Shown here in pieces: positions 1 to 4,825 of a stretch of 7,021 bases of DNA. Each line of letters starts with the position of its first letter. Positions within the stretch are counted from its first letter, which is position 1. The stretch comes from Gammaproteobacteria bacterium (GTDB taxonomy: Bacteria > Pseudomonadota > Gammaproteobacteria > Steroidobacterales > MnTg04). The position numbers were made by a program, and so were the translations under genes. Under the pieces are notes generated by a model, which worked only from the letters and a program-made list of their open reading frames with translations, did not search any database and was not told the origin of the DNA. The stretch spans positions 1 through 7,021 of the forward strand of contig JAPUHG010000144.1 in NCBI GenBank assembly GCA_027297845.1. Reading direction: 5' to 3'.

Positions 1-219
1 CGATCAAATCGAATAACTTCAATCTACAATGGCTCTACAGACCTTATATGCAATAATGTTGAGCCAAGGACGATTATATTATTTAATACCCTCAACGATA
101 CCCTCATTTATCTCGGCTGTAAACAGACCCTCTAGGACGGCTATGGAGCAATAAAAGCCTATTAAATAAGGCTTTCCAGTCAATAACTGGACTTCCTTGA
201 ACCCCTTGAAACATAGAAA
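1..219. other. AT-rich stretch without a recognisable gene
   Basis: This stretch is visibly richer in A and T than the rest of the window. Plus-strand frame 1 is open from base 1 to a stop at 133-135, but its translation resembles nothing I know, and all three plus frames are closed before 220. It contains a 9-base direct repeat ATACCCTCA at 86-94 and 98-106, a 7-base direct repeat CCTTGAA at 195-201 and 204-210, and a 7-bp inverted repeat AAAGCCT/AGGCTTT at 154-160 and 169-175 with an 8-base loop. It runs directly into a truncated radC, so it may be the edge of inserted or rearranged DNA. That is inference, as no transposase or integrase is visible. Confidence 0.5.
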
Positions 220-390
220 ATGATAATGGCGCATAACCACCCATCGGGCGTGGCTGAACCGAGCCAGGCCGACCACCTGATTACCAGGCGATTGAGGGAT
301 GCGCTAGCCTTGGTGGACATTCGCGTCCTCGATCACCTGGTTGTCGGTGACGGGACCTGTTTTTCCTTCGCCGAACAGGGCTTTCTATAG
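220..390 (+). pseudogene. 3' remnant of radC (JAMM/MPN+ domain protein), 5' part missing
   Basis: The reading frame from ATG 220 to TAG 388-390 gives 56 residues that match the C-terminal end of the RadC/YicR family. It contains the JAMM metal-site motif as AHNHPSGVAEPSQAD, then an LITRRL segment, a VLDHLVVGDG segment and the typical ending SFAEQGFL. A normal RadC is about 220 residues with an N-terminal helix-hairpin-helix region and an upstream catalytic glutamate; both are absent. In this frame a TAG lies at 214-216 and further stops lie upstream, and no plus frame before 220 reads as RadC, so a single frameshift does not explain the loss. The position just before rpmB-rpmG matches the E. 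coli order radC-rpmB-rpmG-mutM. The fragment is probably non-functional. No ribosome binding site of quality precedes 220 or 226. Loss by insertion, deletion or a chimeric assembly all remain possible. Confidence 0.8.
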
Positions 391-550
391 GAGCCTGTCG
401 GGCCTGGGATTGTTCTGCTGCGGCAGCTGGAAATCAGTCCATTTTCCCGATCCTTTTCGTCAAATTGAACCACTATTCGCCTAAAACGATCGAAAAAATG
501 GCCGCGATCTCCCACTGCCTCGCGACGAACACCCAGGCCCGACAGGCTCC
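390..550. repeat. 161-bp palindromic (foldback/MITE-like) element with 19-bp perfect terminal inverted repeats
   Basis: Bases 390-408 read GGAGCCTGTCGGGCCTGGG and bases 532-550 are the exact reverse complement. Inside these ends the two halves continue to pair imperfectly: 411-467 aligned by eye to the reverse complement of 473-531 matches at about two thirds of positions with a few one-base gaps, including GGCAG, CCATTTT, CGATC and TTTT blocks. The arms meet near 470 with almost no loop, so the whole element is one long imperfect hairpin. There is no open frame that looks coding and no transposase. I see no clear target-site duplication at the flanks. Its left end shares the last base of the radC stop codon and its right end lies 12 bases before the rpmB -35 hexamer. 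It could be a non-autonomous transposable element, a dispersed extragenic palindrome or a terminator-like structure; the copy number in the genome would decide. Confidence 0.8.
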
Positions 551-562
551 CAGCCGATTTTC

Positions 563-591
563 TTGCGTGTAGCCCGCCATGCTGGTATAAA
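563..591 (+). promoter_or_regulatory. Promoter for rpmB-rpmG (extended -10)
   Basis: A TTGCGT -35 hexamer (563-568) is followed by a 17-base spacer and TATAAA (586-591), preceded by TG at 583-584, giving an extended -10 of the form TGGTATAAA. Transcription would start near 598 and leave a leader of about 58 bases before rpmB. The -35 is weak (3 of 6) but the spacing and extended -10 are good. Confidence 0.62.
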
Positions 592-603
592 GTCCCGCTT
601 TTC

Positions 604-628
604 GCCAACCCGGCGTGGCCGGGTGGGT
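604..628 (+). promoter_or_regulatory. GC-rich hairpin in the rpmB leader
   Basis: ACCCGGC (608-614) pairs perfectly with GCCGGGT (618-624) around a three-base GTG loop. After one A/G mismatch, GCC (604-606) can extend the stem with GGT (626-628). It lies wholly inside the predicted untranslated leader, 13 bases before the AAAGGA ribosome binding site at 641-646. It has no U-tract, so it is not a terminator. A role in ribosomal-protein feedback control or mRNA stability is possible but not shown. Confidence 0.5.
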
Positions 629-655
629 GTTCATCAAAACAAAGGATTCGAGACC

Positions 656-892
656 ATGTCCAGAGTATGTCAGGTCACTGGCAAACGACCGGTCGCCGGG
701 AACAATGTTTCCCATGCCAAGAACCACACCAAACGACGGTTTTTGCCCAATTTACACAAGCATCGTTTCTGGCTGGAGAGCGAGAAACGTTTTGTCCGCC
801 TGAAAGTGTCGGCCAAGGGCATGCGTATCATCGACAAATTCGGTATCGAAAAGGTCGTTGGCGATCTGCGTGCGCGTGGCGAAAAGGTCTGA
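656..892 (+). CDS. rpmB: 50S ribosomal protein L28
   Basis: L28 (bL28) is a small basic protein of the large ribosomal subunit that binds 23S rRNA. The 78-residue product begins MSRVCQVTGKRPVAGNN and contains the family blocks TKRRFLPNLHKHRFW, ESEKRFVRLKVSAKGMR and the ending LRARGEKV, nearly identical in layout to the 78-residue E. coli protein as I remember it. Only one cysteine (Cys5) is present, so this is the zinc-free form without the paired CxxC motifs. The frame stays open upstream to 563, but the ATG at 656 is chosen because it gives the conserved N-terminus and follows AAAGGA (641-646) by nine bases. rpmG follows 45 bases after the stop, with no terminator between, so the two genes are almost certainly cotranscribed from the promoter at 563-591. 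Confidence 0.98.
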   Translation: MSRVCQVTGKRPVAGNNVSHAKNHTKRRFLPNLHKHRFWLESEKRFVRLKVSAKGMRIIDKFGIEKVVGDLRARGEKV

Positions 893-937
893 CGCTGATA
901 CAGCTTGTTGCTGTCGGCACTGGATGAGGAATAAATT

Positions 938-1093
938 ATGAGAGACAAAATCAGATTGGTATCATCCGCCGGAACCGGGCATTTCTATACCACAACGAAG
1001 AACAAGCGCCTGCATCCGGAAAAGGTCGAGATCAAGAAATACGATCCGACGATTCGCAAGCATGTGATCTATAAGGAAGCCAAGATCAAGTAA
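938..1093 (+). CDS. rpmG: 50S ribosomal protein L33
   Basis: L33 (bL33) is a large-subunit ribosomal protein located near the E site. The 51-residue product begins MRDKIRLVSSAGTGHFYTTT and ends HVIYKEAKIK, the standard gammaproteobacterial L33 pattern, with the central KKYDPTIRKHV block. Its length equals the Pseudomonas type; the E. coli protein has a few more N-terminal residues. There are no cysteines, so it is the zinc-independent form. TGAGGA at 925-930, seven bases before ATG 938, is a good ribosome binding site. It is the second gene of the rpmB operon, and a strong terminator hairpin begins 27 bases after the stop. In E. coli mutM continues the operon; here a convergent desaturase gene separates them. 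Confidence 0.98.
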   Translation: MRDKIRLVSSAGTGHFYTTTKNKRLHPEKVEIKKYDPTIRKHVIYKEAKIK

Positions 1094-1120
1094 ATATGCG
1101 GACTGATCCGTCTATTTCAA

Positions 1121-1148
1121 AAAAAACCCGCCATCAGGCGGGTTTTTT
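1121..1148. terminator. Bidirectional rho-independent terminator between rpmG and the desaturase gene
   Basis: CCCGCC (1127-1132) pairs with GGCGGG (1137-1142) around the ATCA loop, and the flanking A6 (1121-1126) and T6 (1143-1148) extend the stem to 12 bp. The T-tract serves rpmG on the plus strand. The eight A's at 1119-1126 read as a U-tract for the desaturase transcript on the minus strand, whose stop codon lies 28 bases away. Confidence 0.93.
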
Positions 1149-1176
1149 GTATTCGGTTCTTAAAGGAAATTTACCG

Positions 1177-2364
1177 TCAGACAGCCATTGCCGGTTGCAG
1201 GCGATAGCTTTTCAGTGCTTCGGCATATTCCTGCAACACGCGAATACCACTGGCTTCCGCCTCCGCGATCCATTCCTGGAACTGGGTGAGTAATTTTTCA
1301 TTGCTGACATCGGTCGCGCCGGTCCAGAGATCACGCAGCCGTTCACGAAACTCGACGACAGTTTTTAGCGCTTGGTTGTTATCCAGGATTTCGCGCAAAC
1401 GTGCGCTGGCCTTTTCATCCAGCAGGGCCGGTCGCCGGACCAGTAGTGTGCGTGCCCGATGTAACAAGCTATCGTCTTTTTCGGCGCCACGCAGTTCCTT
1501 GCGGAACACCGGCAAGGTCACGGTCTTTGTGTAATTGCGCAGCACATGCATACGGTTGATGATGATAGCGCGCAGCGCATCCAGGTCAGCCACCGGTTCG
1601 TCCGCGAACGACAGGGCCGGCACTACGCGGCGAACCTTGGCCAGGCCAAGGAATTTCATGATGCTGATGAACCCCCAGCCGATATCGAATTCCCAGGGGC
1701 GGACCGAAAATTTAGCCGAACTGGGGAAAGCGTGGTGGTTGTTGTGCAGCTCCTCGCCACCGATGATGATGGCGAGCGGCGTGATGTTGGTCGATGCGTC
1801 ATCGCACTCGAAATTGCGATAACCATAGTAATGGCCAATTCCATTGATCACGCCGGCGGCGAACAGCGGCATGGAGATCATCTGGAACGCAATAATGATA
1901 ATTCCAGGCACGCCAAACAACAGCAGATCCAGTAGCACCATGATGATGATCCCGCCATAGGGCGCGCGCTCATAAACATTGCGCTCGATCCAGTCGTCTG
2001 GGCAACCGCGACCGTATTTCTCGAGCGTCTCCGGGTTGCTGGCCTGGACTTTATAAAGCTCGGCGCCTTCCAAAAGGACTTTTTTCAGGCCAACCATCTG
2101 CGGGCTGTGTGGGTCTTCGTCGGTCTCGACGCGTGCATGATGTTTGCGATGTACGGCAACCCACTGGCGGGTCAGCATGCCGGAGGTCATCCAGATCCAC
2201 AGACGGAAAAACTGGCGTAACCACGGATGCAGATCCAGTGCACGATGCGTCGCGTCCCGGTGCAGATAGACCGTCACCGCGAAAATCGATATCTGAAACA
2301 TGATTAATGTGGCTATCACGTAACCCCAAAAACCGAGATTGAGAATGCCGTATAGATAATCCAT
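1177..2364 (-). CDS. Membrane acyl-CoA delta-9 desaturase family protein
   Basis: This 395-residue protein belongs to the membrane-bound di-iron fatty acyl desaturases (Ole1/stearoyl-CoA desaturase type; similar to Pseudomonas DesB as I recall it). These enzymes use O2 and reductant to put a double bond into acyl chains and so adjust membrane fluidity. The three histidine boxes are intact: HRDATH (His35, His40), HRKHH (His72, 75, 76) and HNNHH (His207, 210, 211), with another family histidine in NGIGHYYGYRN (His178). Hydrophobic membrane segments lie at about 12-34 and 137-173. The last ~140 residues are a charged, probably helical extension. An upstream in-frame TTG (2388) would add eight residues; ATG 2362-2364 is preferred because MDYLYGILNLGFWGYV fits the family N-terminus and AGGA lies ten bases upstream. 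The gene is monocistronic and ends at the shared terminator. Delta-9 position and acyl-CoA substrate are inferred from family. Confidence 0.93.
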   Translation of the reverse strand: MDYLYGILNLGFWGYVIATLIMFQISIFAVTVYLHRDATHRALDLHPWLRQFFRLWIWMTSGMLTRQWVAVHRKHHARVETDEDPHSPQMVGLKKVLLEGAELYKVQASNPETLEKYGRGCPDDWIERNVYERAPYGGIIIMVLLDLLLFGVPGIIIIAFQMISMPLFAAGVINGIGHYYGYRNFECDDASTNITPLAIIIGGEELHNNHHAFPSSAKFSVRPWEFDIGWGFISIMKFLGLAKVRRVVPALSFADEPVADLDALRAIIINRMHVLRNYTKTVTLPVFRKELRGAEKDDSLLHRARTLLVRRPALLDEKASARLREILDNNQALKTVVEFRERLRDLWTGATDVSNEKLLTQFQEWIAEAEASGIRVLQEYAEALKSYRLQPAMAV

Positions 2365-2396
2365 CAAATCGTTTTCCTGTTGACGCAAACGCGCGC

Positions 2397-2425
2397 ACTA
2401 TAGCTTATGACACATGCCCGTTAAA
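2397..2425 (-). promoter_or_regulatory. Candidate promoter of the desaturase gene
   Basis: On the minus strand TATAGT (2397-2402) is a good -10 (5 of 6) and TTTAAC (2420-2425) a weak -35 at 17-base spacing, about 33 bases upstream of the ATG. An inverted repeat TATGAC/GTCATA (2406-2411 and 2434-2439) brackets the -35 and could be an operator. The region 2365-2504 also serves mutM on the other strand, where I find only an isolated TATATT (2438-2443) without a matching -35. Confidence 0.35.
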
Positions 2426-2504
2426 GGAATCACGTCATATATTGCGGGGCAGCATTGAAATTACAAGTTGGGGGCCGCCAAACAATTGAATTGAAAGGAC
2501 TTTT

Positions 2505-3320
2505 ATGCCCGAGTTACCCGAGGTAGAAACCGCCCGCCGGGGGATAGAGCCGCACCTGCGGGGGCAGCGCGTCGTCCGTGTCGACCTGCGCCAGACCCGC
2601 CTCCGCTTCCCGGTAACCCGCGGGCTGGCAAAATCGCTGACCGGCGCCAGGATTTCCAGGGTCGAGCGCCGCGCCAAGTATCTGCTGGTCAGGACCAACC
2701 GCGGAACCTTGCTGATCCACCTGGGTATGTCTGGCAGTCTGCGTATCCTGAGCGGAGCCGAGGCCGCCGGCCGTCACGATCATTGCGATATCTGGCTGGA
2801 AAGCGGCCGTGGGCTGCGCTTCACCGACCCGCGCCGTTTCGGCAGCCTGCTGTGGACCACCAAGGACCCGTTGCAGCACCGCCTGATCAAACACCTCGGT
2901 CCGGAGCCGCTGGAAAAGGGGTTCAGCGGAGCGTATCTCTACGCGCTCTCGCGGCGACGAAAAACACCAATCAAACCACTGATCATGGATGCGCGGGTGG
3001 TGGTAGGTATCGGCAATATCTACGCCAGTGAGGCGCTTTTCGCCGCTGGCATCCGGCCGACCCGGCAGTCCGGCCGCATCAGTCTTGAGCGCATGGAATT
3101 GCTGGTCAGCAAAATCAGGGAGGTACTGCGCAGGGCGATAAAGGCTGGTGGCACAACGATCCGTGACTTCACCGGCAGCGAGGGAACCCCGGGGTATTTT
3201 GCACAGGAATTACTGGTCTATGACCGTGCGGGACAACCTTGTCCAAAGTGCTCCGCACCGGTTCGCAGAAAAGTCCTGGGCCAAAGAGCCTCTTATTACT
3301 GTGTGGCTTGTCAGCAATAA
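2505..3320 (+). CDS. mutM: Formamidopyrimidine-DNA glycosylase (Fpg/MutM)
   Basis: MutM removes 8-oxoguanine and formamidopyrimidines from DNA and cuts the backbone by beta,delta-elimination, in the GO base-excision repair system. The 271-residue protein starts MPELPEVETARRGIEPHL, giving the catalytic N-terminal proline (after Met removal) and Glu3. Lys58 in RRAKYLL is the conserved catalytic-site lysine. The void-filling triad is Met75 (HLGMSG), Arg110 and Phe112 (DPRRFG). VVGIGNIYASEALFAAG (166-182) is the helix-two-turn-helix signature, and the C-terminal zinc finger has Cys246, 249, 266 and 269 with Arg261 at the tip. Length and motifs match E. coli Fpg (269 residues), so it should be active. 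AAAGGA (2494-2499) lies five bases before the ATG. It is divergent from the desaturase and convergent with the ferredoxin gene, 16 bases apart at the stops, with no visible terminator. Confidence 0.98.
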   Translation: MPELPEVETARRGIEPHLRGQRVVRVDLRQTRLRFPVTRGLAKSLTGARISRVERRAKYLLVRTNRGTLLIHLGMSGSLRILSGAEAAGRHDHCDIWLESGRGLRFTDPRRFGSLLWTTKDPLQHRLIKHLGPEPLEKGFSGAYLYALSRRRKTPIKPLIMDARVVVGIGNIYASEALFAAGIRPTRQSGRISLERMELLVSKIREVLRRAIKAGGTTIRDFTGSEGTPGYFAQELLVYDRAGQPCPKCSAPVRRKVLGQRASYYCVACQQ

Positions 3321-3336
3321 GCTGCGTCCGCCAAAA

Positions 3337-3588
3337 CTAGGACTCTGCTGTCAAGCGTTTGTATTTTTCCAGCAGTTGTTCGTTGCTTTCCTTGTTGTCC
3401 GGATCAAGCGGGATGCAATCCACCGGACACACTTCGACACACTGGGGTTCGTCAAAATGCCCGACACATTCCGTGCAGCGGGTCGGATCGATGTGATAAA
3501 TCTCCGGGCCCATGTATATCGCTTCGTTTGGGCACTCCGGCTCGCAGACATCACAATTGATGCACTCGTGGGTAATTTTCAGCGACAT
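3337..3588 (-). CDS. yfhL: YfhL-type 2[4Fe-4S] ferredoxin (Alvin subfamily)
   Basis: This 83-residue protein is a bacterial-type ferredoxin with two [4Fe-4S] clusters, a soluble electron carrier. Cluster I cysteines are Cys9, 12, 15 and 54; cluster II cysteines are Cys38, 41, 50 and 19. The eight-residue insert between Cys41 and Cys50 (CVGHFDEPQC) and the charged C-terminal helix after residue 65 mark the Alvin subfamily known from Allochromatium vinosum and E. coli YfhL, which have low-potential clusters. A ninth cysteine is at 58. MSLKITHECINCDVCEPECP fits the family N-terminus exactly. The start lies five bases after the coaD stop with only a weak purine-rich site (AGAG) inside the end of coaD, which suggests translational coupling in a rsmD-coaD-ferredoxin operon. 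The physiological partner is unknown, and no redox partner gene is adjacent. Confidence 0.95.
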   Translation of the reverse strand: MSLKITHECINCDVCEPECPNEAIYMGPEIYHIDPTRCTECVGHFDEPQCVEVCPVDCIPLDPDNKESNEQLLEKYKRLTAES

Positions 3589-3593
3589 ATGCG

Positions 3594-4073
3594 CTACTCT
3601 GCCGCGCTCTTTTCCGACAGCGCCTGGCTGACTGCTGCCGGGACAAACTCGGAGACGTCTCCGCCGAGCAGGGCTATTTCCCGGACCAGGCTGGAAGATA
3701 CGAAAGTAAACTGCTCGGTCGGCGTCAGATAAACCGTTTCGATATCCTCGGCCAGCCTGCGGTTCATGCTGGCAAGCTGAAACTCAAATTCAAAATCGGA
3801 GACAGCACGCAATCCGCGAATAATCACGCCCAGCTTGTGTTGGCTTGCGAAATCGACAGTCAACCCGTGGTAGGCAGTTACCTCAACGTTGGCAAGATCG
3901 GCCAGCGCCTCGCTGGTCAACGCGACTCTCTGCTCGATATCGAACAAGGTATTTTTGCCGGGACTTACCGCTACGGCCACGACGATTCGCTCATAAAGTT
4001 TTGCGGCCCGCCGCACGAGGTCACAGTGGCCATTGGTGATGGGATCGAAGGTCCCCGGATACATTGCGTTCAT
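3594..4073 (-). CDS. coaD: Pantetheine-phosphate adenylyltransferase
   Basis: CoaD transfers an adenylyl group from ATP to 4'-phosphopantetheine, giving dephospho-CoA, the penultimate step of coenzyme A synthesis in the cytoplasm. The 159-residue protein equals the E. coli enzyme in length. It has the nucleotidyltransferase motif YPGTFDPITNGH (5-16; TxGH-type with His16), the substrate loop IIRGLRAVSDFEFEFQLASMN (84-104, with Arg86, Arg89 and Asn104) and the C-terminal ATP motif VSSSLVRE (125-132). The start at ATG 4071-4073 follows AAGG (4080-4083) by six bases, and that site overlaps the rsmD stop codon; a second Met at residue 4 is less well placed. It is the middle gene of the minus-strand operon, nine bases after rsmD and five before the ferredoxin. 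The coaD-ferredoxin pairing is, from memory, also found in Pseudomonas. Confidence 0.98.
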   Translation of the reverse strand: MNAMYPGTFDPITNGHCDLVRRAAKLYERIVVAVAVSPGKNTLFDIEQRVALTSEALADLANVEVTAYHGLTVDFASQHKLGVIIRGLRAVSDFEFEFQLASMNRRLAEDIETVYLTPTEQFTFVSSSLVREIALLGGDVSEFVPAAVSQALSEKSAAE

Positions 4074-4082
4074 TAGCTGCCT

Positions 4083-4664
4083 TCAGTCTGCCATGTGTTG
4101 TCGCCTGAACAAATAATAACCGACCTGACCGGCTTTGCTCTCCCGCCATAGTACCCAGCCGGGAGGGAAATCGGGTAGCGATTCCCGAGCCGGGTTTTCG
4201 ACGTAGATAAAAGCATCATTTCCGAGCCAGCCATTAGCCTCGAGTGCCCGCAGCGCCGGCTCCAGCAGCTTGCCCTGATAGGGTGGGTCCAGAAAAACGA
4301 TATCGAATTTCCGCGGCTGCTTTTGTAGATAATCCATCGCGTCGGCGCAGACCACTTCCGCGTCAACCGCAAGCTCATCCAGCTGTTTTCCGAGATGGGA
4401 AGCCACCCGCCGGTTTTTCTCCACAAAAACCACGCTGCTGGCGCCACGCGACAAGGCCTCTATGCCAAGCGCTCCGCTGCCGGCGAACAGATCCAGGCAA
4501 GCAGCATTAGCGATCGGCTTTACGAGCCAGTTAAACAGCGTTTCACGCACCCGATCGGGGGTCGGCCGCAGGCCCTCTGCATCGGTGATGATTATTTTTT
4601 TACCCCGCCAGCGACCGCCGATAATGCGATATTTTCCTGCTGGTTTTGAGTTGCTATGCTGCAT
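4083..4664 (-). CDS. rsmD: 16S rRNA (guanine(966)-N2)-methyltransferase RsmD
   Basis: RsmD methylates G966 of 16S rRNA at N2, in assembled 30S particles, with S-adenosylmethionine as donor. The 193-residue protein (E. coli: 198) opens with the substrate region RIIGGRWRGKKI and the signature RPTPDRVRETLFNWL (33-47). The SAM-binding motif I is LDLFAGSGALG (57-67), an acidic residue Glu82 ends strand two (VVFVEKN), Asp108 lies in CADAMDYL, and the catalytic motif IV is DPPY (126-129) in DIVFLDPPY, as expected for an N2-guanine methyltransferase. The start ATG 4662-4664 has only a poor GAGA-type site about ten bases upstream. It is the first gene of the rsmD-coaD-ferredoxin operon; the promoter should lie in the divergent region 4665-4825. 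Confidence 0.97.
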   Translation of the reverse strand: MQHSNSKPAGKYRIIGGRWRGKKIIITDAEGLRPTPDRVRETLFNWLVKPIANAACLDLFAGSGALGIEALSRGASSVVFVEKNRRVASHLGKQLDELAVDAEVVCADAMDYLQKQPRKFDIVFLDPPYQGKLLEPALRALEANGWLGNDAFIYVENPARESLPDFPPGWVLWRESKAGQVGYYLFRRQHMAD

Positions 4665-4722
4665 TGCAATATCATTCTCTGGCGCTTAGCCGTAAACATC
4701 GACAATAACCGGGTTCAGCCCT

Positions 4723-4769
4723 TACTGCTTCTTGCGTTTTGCAAGAAAACAAGCGTAATCTTAGCAGTA
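4723..4769. repeat. Nested palindrome in the rsmD/lipoprotein intergenic region
   Basis: The inner palindrome is TTCTTGC (4729-4735), GTTTT, GCAAGAA (4741-4747): a perfect 7-5-7 symmetry of 19 bases. It is enclosed by a perfect 7-bp inverted repeat TACTGCT (4723-4729) and AGCAGTA (4763-4769); the two structures share one base. Neither strand has a U-run next to the hairpin, so it is not an intrinsic terminator. Size and symmetry fit a dimeric-regulator operator, placed between two divergent genes, just downstream of the candidate rsmD -10 and upstream of the lipoprotein gene. The regulator is unknown. Confidence 0.5.
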
Positions 4770-4792
4770 TAAAATAAGCCCTCCAGGGTCAA
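4766..4792 (-). promoter_or_regulatory. Candidate promoter of the rsmD-coaD-ferredoxin operon
   Basis: On the minus strand TATACT (4766-4771, 5 of 6) is preceded by TTGACC (4787-4792, 5 of 6) at a short 15-base spacing, or by TTGATT (4791-4796) at 19 bases. Neither spacing is ideal. The palindrome at 4729-4747 would fall in the first 30 or so transcribed bases. On the plus strand the same A/T tract offers TATAAA (4768-4773) as a -10 for the lipoprotein gene, but with no recognisable -35. Confidence 0.3.
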
Positions 4793-4825
4793 TCAAAACA
4801 ATAGCTGTTCGTCAGGAGCCAAGGC

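Noticed and set aside
79..276. Minus-strand open frame of 65 codons
   Set aside because: Its first part is antisense to the radC remnant, its product resembles no family I know, and it contains a 7-bp hairpin; there is no good ribosome binding site.
333..608. Minus-strand open frame of 91 codons across the palindromic element
   Set aside because: It is antisense to the radC end and runs through both arms of the inverted repeat; the product has no recognisable pattern.
563..655. Upstream extension of the rpmB frame by 31 codons
   Set aside because: It covers the promoter and leader hairpin. The conserved L28 N-terminus starts at ATG 656, which has its own ribosome binding site.
900..914. ACAGC/GCTGT hairpin between rpmB and rpmG
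   Set aside because: A 5-bp stem without a U-run is too weak to be called a terminator or a regulatory element.
2362..2388. TTG start for the desaturase giving a 403-residue protein
   Set aside because: The ATG at 2364 fits the family N-terminus and has an AGGA site upstream; the TTG has no comparable site.
3148..3732. Long plus-strand open frame of 194 codons
   Set aside because: It is out of frame with the end of mutM, then antisense to the ferredoxin gene and the end of coaD, all of which are certain genes.
4729..4747. Hairpin as a terminator
   Set aside because: No U-tract follows on either strand, and no gene ends nearby; a regulatory palindrome fits better.
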